Shown piece by piece: positions 57,585-64,000 of a stretch of 64,000 bases of DNA. Below the pieces are notes generated by a model that did no database searches, had not been told where the DNA came from, and worked only from the letters and a program-made list of their open reading frames with translations. The position numbers and the translations under genes are program-made. The first letter of the stretch is position 1. Each line of letters opens with the position of its first letter. Source of the DNA: CAVPXC01 sp963709505 (GTDB lineage Bacteria > Chloroflexota > Anaerolineae > JAAEKA01); assembly GCA_963709505.1 (NCBI GenBank), contig CAVPXC010000018.1, forward strand, positions 102,252-166,251, written 5' to 3'.

Positions 57585-57656
57585 GGCGACGTGGCCAAGT
57601 GGTTAAGGCAAGGGTCTGCAAAACCCTGACCGCCGGTTCAAATCCGGCCGTCGCCT
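57585..57656 (+). tRNA. tRNA-Cys (anticodon GCA)
   Basis: 72 nt. Acceptor GGCGACG/CGTCGCC, anticodon loop TCTGCAAAA region giving GCA, T-arm with TTCAAAT, discriminator T (usual for tRNA-Cys). CCA is not encoded. It has its own promoter; an intron-containing tRNA-Leu follows 81 bp later. Confidence 0.92.
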
Positions 57657-57737
57657 CTGGCAAATGGCCTGTAGTGGATAGCGTACACTTGATTTGATGT
57701 ACTGTCTACTATGGGCCTTTGGCTATCAGCCAGATGT

Positions 57738-58096
57738 GGGGCGGTGGCGAAATGGCAGACGCAGCGGACTTAGAACTGAGCACCAGGGCAGGAAACTCCC
57801 TGTGTGAATTCGGCCAAAGTCGGGGAAACCTCAACCAGCATGTGGTGGCAACCCCGAGCCAAGCTTCTTGCCGATAGTCCTCTTATGTCCTGATTGTCAT
57901 GCAGTGACAGATTATCTTAGAGGCAGCACCAAGAAGAAGGTGTAGAGACTTGACGGTCGAGGCCTAAAGACGAAGTCCAAGGCCAAGGGAAAGTCCAGAC
58001 CACAAACTTCGCTGACGAAGGTGGCGAAAGCCATAGTGGTACGAAAATCCGTCGGGGTAAAACCCATGTGGGTTCGAAATCCCACTCGCCCTACCA
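57738..58096 (+). tRNA. tRNA-Leu (anticodon TAA), split by a group I intron
   Basis: Exon 1 is 57738-57771 (acceptor GGGGCGG, D-arm, anticodon stem GCGGA, then CTT). Exon 2 is 58044-58096 (AAAATCCGT, variable arm, T-arm, acceptor TCGCCCT, A73 and an encoded CCA). Splicing gives the loop CTTAAAA and anticodon TAA. The T-loop reads TTCGAAAT, eight bases instead of seven, which may be another homopolymer insertion. The insertion point between T34 and A35 is that of the classical cyanobacterial and plastid intron. Confidence 0.88.
57772..58043 (+). ncRNA. Group I self-splicing intron in tRNA-Leu(UAA), 272 nt
   Basis: The 5' exon ends in U34 and the intron ends in G before AAAA, as group I introns require. 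Core elements: CTGAGC near the 5' end (guide GAG pairing with exon CTT), GGGGAAACCTCAACC and GCAACCCCGAGCCAAGC (P4-P6 region), then GTAGAGACTTGACGG (57942-57956) and AAAGACGAAGTCC (57966-57978), whose GACTT/AAGTC forms P7. The order and wording closely resemble the cyanobacterial tRNA-Leu intron (subgroup IC3). No homing endonuclease is encoded. Confidence 0.88.
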
Positions 58097-58188
58097 GAGA
58101 GACAGAGCCTGGGCTTCAACGCCCGGGCTCTGTTCTTTTTGGGCGTATTTGGGAAGAGTCTTGTCGAAACGGATTGAACAAGACATCG

Positions 58189-61100
58189 CTATACGGTGGA
58201 TTTGCCAGGTTTTGACTTGCTCTTGTCCGCTGGCGACGAACCGCCAGATGACGGCTTTGGGATCGAAACTGGTTTGCCGGTAGAAGACACCGCTTTGGTC
58301 GCGGGGTTTGCGGTAGGCGTTGCAGTTCTCCTGCCGCCAGGAAACCTTCGGCTTGCTTGTGCCTGCCGATTTGCCGCCCTTAGCCGGTAAGAACCAGCCG
58401 GTCGCTGGCCTTGGCTGCTGGGCTGGATCGGAGCTGCCGGAGTTTTGTTGCCGGCAGGCGGGCTGGCGATTTTCGAGGCTTTGGGATCTCCCTTCACCGC
58501 CGGCGGGCCGGATGCCCGTTGTGGCACAGCGGGCTTGGAGGCACTACCGACGGCAGAGCCAGAGGGCGGTGCCTTGCTGGAGCCTGCAGCAGACTTCCCT
58601 CCGGTCGCAGCTCCAGATGGCGTTGCCTTGGCGAGCTTTACTTCTGCCTTCTTCACCGGCGCCCCTCCGCCTGTCGAACCGGCAACTCCACCGGTATTTT
58701 GCTTGTAGATTGCGGCGCAACTGCCGGCGGTTTGGCTTGTGTCGCCGCCTTGCTACGCGAAGTGCCTGGCTGTGACGATACACTGGACGGACCCATCGTC
58801 TCAGAACGACCTGCTGGCCCGGCGGATTCGGCCGAAGCCTTGGCCCGGTGCCCGGTTTGGCGACCGCGGCCGGCTTGGGCTGTACTGGAGGAGACGCCTG
58901 ACCAGACGCTGCCTTCGATCCCGGTGGAGCAGCTTTTCCCTGAGCACTAACAGACTTTGCGGGCTTGGCCTGGGGTTTTGCCGTGACGGCCAAATCCGAC
59001 CTCGTCGATCGCGTCAAACAAAGACGCCTCTTCAAACTCGAACTCGGGCGATCGTCTTCGGCGCGGGCGGTTGGTCTGCCGGCTCAGCCGGACGCCGTTT
59101 CTTGTCGGGGGTGCCATCGGCCCTGCTGCCGCTCGAACGCTGGGATGGCAAGTGAAGCAGCGCGACGATACTATCGCCCTGTGCGGGCTGAACCAGCAGC
59201 TTGCCCAGCGCACTGCGCTTGGCGGCCGGGATTTCGCTCAGGTCGATCTTGCGCAGCGTGCCGCGGCGGCTGGCGCTGAAAAACTCATCGGCAGGGCCTG
59301 CGACCCGCGGCATCGGCCACGGCGCCGCTGTTCTGCGCCAGACGAACCGCGGCCACGCCGCCGCCATGCCGGCCCTGCACCGGGTATTCGTCCAACGGCG
59401 TGCGCTTGAAGAATCCATTTGTCGTGACAATGATCAACTCAGCCTTGGGTCGAGACAGGCCCAGACTGACCACCTCATCACCGCGGCTGAGCTTGATGCC
59501 CCAAACACCCGCCGCCGGCAGGCCCATCGGCCGGACATCGGCCTCGGCAAACCGGATAGCCTGCCCTAGCTTGGTCACCAGCAAAATCTCAGACGCCCCA
59601 TCGCTCACCGCTGCGCCAATCAGCTCGTCCCCATCCTCGACGTTCATGGCGGTTGACACGCCGATGATCGACCAGGCTTCACGGACCGTGACGCGCTTTA
59701 CCCGCCCGTCACGCGTGGCAAGTACGAGGAAACGCTCGGGTAGTCCTTCGGCATCGTCGTCCCGATCCAGCGCCAGGGCGGCAACCAGCCGGTCGCTGCG
59801 GACGAACGCGCCCAGGTCGGCGGGATGAATGGCGTTGTTGTCGGGTAGTCGATGCACGGGCAATCGGGCCATGCGGCCGTCGGCAGCAAACAGAAAGACC
59901 TCGTCGCGGGTGCTGCCGGCCGTCAATGCGATCGGTGCATGATCGTCCACCTTGGAGGGCAGCTTGCCACGACGACGATCGGTCGTGCTTTCGCGCAGGA
60001 TCATGCCGTTTGCTGCGAGCGCCATCCACACCGGCTCGTCGGCCAACATGTCGCGCACGGTGAGACTGGTCTTGGACACCTCGGCTTCGACGATCTGCGT
60101 GCGTCGGGCATCGGCGTATTTCAGCTTGAGTGCCAGCAGCTCGTCCCGGATCACGCCCAGGATCTTGTCAGGGCTGGCCAGAAGCTCCTCGAGATAGGCG
60201 ATGCGCTTGAGCAGCTCCTGGTATTCGTCCTGCAGACGCTTGCGCTCCAACGCGGCCAACCGCTTGAGCGGCATGTCCAGGATTGCCTGAGCCTGCACCT
60301 CGCTGAACTTGAACTTAGCCATCAAGTTGGTGCGGGCGGTGTCGGTCGTTTGGGAGCGGCGGATGGTCTGGATGACCTCGTCCAGATGGTCGAGCGCCTT
60401 GAGCAGGCCCTCCAGGATGTGGGCGCGCTCCCTGGCGCGCGCCAGCTCGTAGGCGCTACGGCGGCGGATGATCTCGCGGCGGTGCTCAACATAGTGCTGC
60501 AGGACACGACGCAGGCTCAACATGCGCGGCTCGCGGTCGACCAGAGCCAGCATAGACATGCCGAAGGTCTGCTGCATGGGCGTATACTTGTACAGGTCAG
60601 CCAACACCGTGCGCGGGTCGGCGGTGCGGCTCACTTCGATCACGATGTGCATGCCCGTGCGATCGGATTCGTCGCGCAGGTCACTGACACCCTCAAGCTT
60701 GCCCTCGCGCGCCAGCTCGGCAATGCGTTCAAGCAAATTGGTCTTGTTGACCTGGTAGGGCAGCTCGGTGACGATGATGCGGGTGCGGCTGCGGCTCATC
60801 TCCTCGATGTGGGCGCGTGCCTGCACACGGAAGTGGGCCCGTCCCGAGGCATAGGCGCGGGCGATCATGTCCTCATCGCCGCTGTAGCGATAGAGGATGC
60901 CGCCGGTGGGAAAATCCGGACCTTTGATAAAGCGCATCAACTCTTCGACCGTGACATCTTCTACCTCATGATAGCGGTCGATCAGATAGACCAGAGCGTC
61001 GCATACCTCGCCGAGGTTGTGAGGCGGGATGTTGGTGGCCATGCCAACTGCGATGCCACTGGCGCCGTTGACAACCAGGTTGGGAAACGCAGAGGGTAGA

Positions 61101-61568
61101 ACGGTGGGCTCCTTGAGGGTTTCGTCGAAGTTGGTCGTCCACTCGACCGTATCCTTATCCATGTCGAGCAGCATCTCTTCTGCCGGCCGCGCTAGTCGGG
61201 CCTCAGTGTAGCGCATTGCGGCGGGGTTGTCGCCGTCAACCGAGCCGAAGTTGCCCTGGCCGTCCACCAGCCGGTAGCGCAAACTAAAATCCTGCGCCAT
61301 GCGCACCATTGCGTCATAGACCGCCGAGTCGCCATGAGGATGGTATTTGCCGAGCACCTCACCCACGATGCGGGCCGACTTCTTGTAGGGCTTGTCGCTG
61401 GACAGGCCCATGTCGTGCATGGCATAGAGGATGCGCCGGTGCACCGGCTTGAGCCCATCGCGCACATCGGGCAGCGCCCGCGACACGATGACGCTCATGG
61501 CGTAGTCCAGGTAGGCCACCTGCATCTCGCGTTGAATATCGACCTGCTTTAATCGTACCGATTTCCAC
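58189..61568 (-). CDS. Type IIA topoisomerase subunit A (GyrA/ParC) with long Ala/Pro/Lys tail (frameshifts)
   Basis: Start GTG 61568, recovered when one T is removed from TTT at 61548-61550 (VEIGTIKQVDIQREMQVAY). YLDYAMSVIVSRALPDVRDG, the quinolone region HPHGDSAVYDAMVRMAQ and catalytic Tyr in AAMRYTEARL are intact, as is most of the C-terminal beta-pinwheel. YPVQGRHGGGV sits at the GyrA-box position but is degenerate (QxRGGxG expected), so GyrA versus ParC is left open. After a break near 59315 the pinwheel ends (LRKIDLSEIPAAKRSALGKL). A roughly 300-residue low-complexity tail rich in Ala, Pro, Lys and Ser follows and ends KSKSKPGKSTV. No intein is seen. Confidence 0.9.
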
Positions 61569-61598
61569 GGTCACCTGCCTCTGGTTGATTTTTCGTCG

Positions 61599-61750
61599 CT
61601 CGGGCCGGTCTCCGACCGTGCCCGCCTGTACTGCCACTTGCTCGGGCCGGTCTCCGACCGTGCCCGCCGGACCGCCACTCGCTCGGGCCGGTCTCCGACC
61701 GTGCCCGCCTGTATTGCCGCTCGCTCGGGCCGGTCTCCGACCGGCCCGAG
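61599..61750. repeat. Four 41-42 bp tandem repeats between gyrA/parC and galT
   Basis: Units begin CTCGGGCCGGTCTCCGACCG at 61599, 61641, 61682 and 61724. The inverse complement (CGGTCGGAGACCGGCCCGAG) is related to the repeats inside trmD at 15117-15276, including the GGGCACGGTCGG part. Confidence 0.8.
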
Positions 61751-61820
61751 GCAAGTGTGCAAATTAGGCAATTTGCGCTACATTCAGGCAAACATGCCTA
61801 CCCAAACCGCATCTCACGCC

Positions 61821-62818
61821 TCAATCAGATCGCAGAAACGCTGCGCTTTCCTCTGGCAATGCCGTGTTGATGTACATGCCGCTGCCCAGCTCGAACCCGG
61901 CCGTCTGCGTCACACGCGGGATCAACGTGACGTACCAATGAAGGTGATCGGCATACCAGGCCTTGACCGGCGCCGACCGCAGCACGATGTTGTAGTCGGG
62001 ATCGTTAAGACCGTAGTATACTTTGCGCAGCAAAAATCGTGTCATCTCAGCCAGCCGATCGATAGAGATGGGTGACACCATCAAAAAACTGGATTGGTGC
62101 TCTCGCGGCAAATCCAGATGTGAAACGGCGACAGAGCGGCATAAGGAAGGAATGCCACGAAGTCATCGTTCTCCGCGATGACCCGGCGTCGATCCTTGAG
62201 CTCATCCTTGAGCATATCACAATAAACGCAGCTGCCGGTGTCGTCAAAATAGCGCCGTGCTTCTTCATCACGGGTCCGCACGTCGTACGGCACCATCGGC
62301 AGGCCGATGATCTGGCTATGCGGGTGGAGCAGCGAGGTACCCGCGCGCACGCCGTGGTTCTTGAAATAGATCACATGCTCGATGCGATCGTCGAGCGCCA
62401 TGACTACCCCGCGCATCTGAAAGGCCATCAAGATGCGACTGACGTCCTCCACTGGCGCCAAGGCAGGTGACACGTTGTGGATGCGAGACTCGATCACGAC
62501 CTCGTGATAGCCCACGCCGTTGATCGAGCGATGCACACCATCGTATTGTCGCATGGTCTGCCCATCTTGTCGCAGGGCGGGGAATTTGTTGCGAACCACT
62601 CGCACCAGCCAATGCTCATTACCTTGGGGCAAGCGCAGGAATTCCATGTCGGGACCTTCCTCGTTGCCGGGACAGAAGGGACAGCTTGGGTCATGCGCCG
62701 GCATGGTCTCCGCGTGCGGCCGGTGCGACCGATCGACGAATTCCTCAGGGCGCCTGGCGCGCTCCGTGGCGATGATGACCCACTGCTTCGTCGCCATGTT
62801 CTGACGAAGTTCTGACAT
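61821..62818 (-). CDS. galT: Galactose-1-phosphate uridylyltransferase-like protein (frameshift)
   Basis: Start ATG 62818. WVIIATERARRPEEF, zinc motif SCPFCPGNE, and the catalytic HIT-type GTSLLHPHSQIIGLP (HPH) are clear, followed by SCVYCDML, and then after a break near 62095 LPREHQSSFLMV, KVYYGLNDPDYNIVLRSAPV and WYVTLIPRVTQTAGFELGSG. About 332 residues when joined. It moves UMP between UDP-glucose and galactose-1-phosphate. Some members act on ADP-sugars, so the exact substrate is not certain. Confidence 0.88.
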
Positions 62819-62853
62819 AATGACACCTTATCGACACCCGACCTGCATACCGC

Positions 62854-63609
62854 TCAGGTGACCTGGCCCAGCAAACGCAGCGCCGGGGATGATGAATAGA
62901 CAATCAGCATCTGGGCGACAGTATACGTGATCCAGATCACGTCGCCAATCGACCGAAAGTGGCTGCCGCGCATGATCTGGCTGCCCAGGATCAGGTCGGA
63001 GGCGATAAAGCACAGGCCGCCGATGGCCAGCGGGATGAAAGCGCCATTTTGCAGCGCCAGCGCCATCGCCGTCGCGCCCATCGCGCTCAGCAGCAGCGAA
63101 TAGCCTAGCGTGCCGATGTTCATCGTCCTGCCTCGTGCAGGGGAGCGCACGAACCCCAGCCAAAGGATCACGGCGACCGTCAGGTAGATCGCCAATGTGA
63201 TCGGTTCTACCTGGTCGATATCCAGACCGAGTGCTGCGGCGGCCTGCACAAAGCCCAGGATATAGAGAACATGGCCGATCCGAACGACAGGATGCCAAAG
63301 ATCACATTCCTGGGTTTCGGGACAATCAACCCAGCCATAAAGAGATCGCCCAGGAAACCACTGGCCATACCCAGGAAGACGAACAGACCGAAGCCGGCTA
63401 AGGTCGTGCCGGCTGCCCTCCGCGCCACCAAACGAAAGCTGCGATTACCAGCGCCACGGACATACCCATGCGGGCGCCCAGTGGCAGGCGGCGTGTTTGT
63501 CGGGATCTGGCTTGCCCAGGACAAAGCCAAAAACAAGCAGCGCAGCCCAAACGATCAGTAGGCCGTAGAGCACCCAACGCGATCCGCCATCTACCGGAAA
63601 GTCGAGCAT
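62854..63609 (-). CDS. YhhN/TMEM86-family membrane protein (frameshifts)
   Basis: ATG 63609 (MLDFPVDGGSRWVLYGLLIV) starts a run of about eight hydrophobic segments in several frames: FGLFVFLGMASGFLGDLFMA with GLIVPKPRNVIFGILSFG, then LGLDIDQVEPITLAIYLTVA, RTMNIGTLGYSLLLSAMGAT, IGGLCFIASDLILG and IWITYTVAQMLIVYSS. G-D-x-F and F-x-x-S-D-x-(L/I)-L are hallmarks of the YhhN/lysoplasmalogenase family. About 250 residues. Enzyme activity in bacteria is inferred from relatives. Confidence 0.75.
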
Positions 63610-63679
63610 CGGACTCACATCACCACAATGAAGCTATCTAGCCACCTGGCAGTTTTCTTATAGCATCTGGCCCGCGCCG

Positions 63680-63900
63680 GTCGAGTAGGTCCTGGCGGCG
63701 TTGTACGGGTGTGTTTCATGTTTACAGCAGGCCTACATCAGCCTAGACTCGCCGCCAGGACCGTATCGAGACCCCTTCGAGTAGCCACGGTGTCGAAAAT
63801 CAAGGGTCTCGACTTACGGGTCCGGCGGCGGTTATCGGTAACTGAAGGTAACAGGTGTTCAAGTTCATCGTTGGCAAGTCGCCGCCAGACCCTACTCGAC
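63680..63900. repeat. 221-bp element with 21-bp terminal inverted repeats
   Basis: Left end GTCGAGTAGGTCCTGGCGGCG and right end (inverted) match at 19 of 21 positions. Inside, CGCCGCCAGGACC (about 63753-63765) is an exact complement of the left inner end. No protein is encoded, so this looks like a non-autonomous element. The remaining window end to 64000 shows nothing recognisable. Confidence 0.5.
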
Positions 63901-64000
63901 CCACGCTCACGAGACATCACACCAAAACTGTCAGGCTGCTAGTGAAGATATCAATTTCCAGCGTAGCGCGAGCATACCCATGAACGGGAAACTTAATCCA

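Noticed and set aside
58189..61568. Intein or second gene inside gyrA/parC
   Set aside because: The catalytic Tyr region is uninterrupted and no intein splicing motifs are seen; the extra C-terminal sequence is low complexity.
61599..61750. Four regularly spaced repeats near galT as a CRISPR array
   Set aside because: The intervening 13-20 bases are themselves similar between units (CCTGTA(C/T)TGCC), so there are no true spacers.

Overview
The window is high-GC bacterial DNA that reads best as a chromosomal contig from a Chloroflexota (Anaerolineae-like) bacterium. This is inferred from the gene repertoire: CHAT-domain proteins paired with peptidases, many TPTPT-type lipoproteins, LuxR-type two-component systems, RHH/DUF5678-type small proteins and short palindromic elements. 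It is not based on a marker-gene comparison. A striking property is that many genes are split by single-base indels, several demonstrably one extra base in a short homopolymer. I therefore give most split genes as one gene with frameshifts and keep 'pseudogene' for those with other signs of decay.

Layout. 1-10.6 kb: end of a sensor kinase and its response regulator, a GNAT acetyltransferase, a dynamin-like GTPase, a CapA-like protein, tRNA-Arg, small membrane proteins, phosphofructokinase and lipoproteins. 10.7-19.3 kb: an orphan LuxR regulator, a clan GH-A glycosidase, a family 3 solute-binding protein, an M23 lipoprotein, then a housekeeping run trmD-rplS-rnhB-yraN-lipoprotein-miaA. The trmD gene carries tandem repeats in its middle. 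19.4-24.5 kb, minus strand: a papain-like peptidase next to a large CHAT-STAND-helical-repeat protein. 25-29 kb: a DUF58 / transglutaminase (TgpA-like) pair. 29-34 kb: a tyrosine-recombinase-like protein lacking catalytic residues, tRNA-Lys, an intact integrase and a graveyard of toxin-antitoxin-like genes. 34-50 kb: a hydrolase and a stress/compatible-solute island. It holds a GH13_18 phosphorylase, a ClC channel with CBS and TrkA-C domains, USP-DUF389, an ion permease plus CBS protein, an RpiR regulator, a GH63 hydrolase, a GT4 glycosyltransferase, a USP-GpgS fusion and a histidine phosphatase. 50-57 kb: a comEC remnant joined to a C-terminal fragment of another protein, then a TPR-CHAT protein and a subtilisin-like peptidase with PWGPEGS repeats. 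57-64 kb: zinc-ribbon/cold-shock protein, tRNA-Cys, tRNA-Leu(UAA) interrupted by a group I intron, gyrA/parC with a long Ala/Pro/Lys tail, galT, and a YhhN-family membrane protein.

How the genes work together. The 44.8-50.2 kb genes overlap or nearly abut. They read as a pathway for glucosylglycerate, or possibly mannosylglucosylglycerate: GpgS makes glucosyl-3-phosphoglycerate, the phosphatase removes the phosphate, and the GH63 and GH13_18 enzymes break the product down. An RpiR/SIS regulator is divergently transcribed from overlapping promoters containing a palindrome. Two independent CHAT loci, each paired with another peptidase (papain-like or S8), are the best candidates for undescribed defence or regulated-proteolysis systems. 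The clearest molecular curiosity is the tRNA-Leu(UAA) group I intron, which occupies the same U34/A35 position as the cyanobacterial intron.
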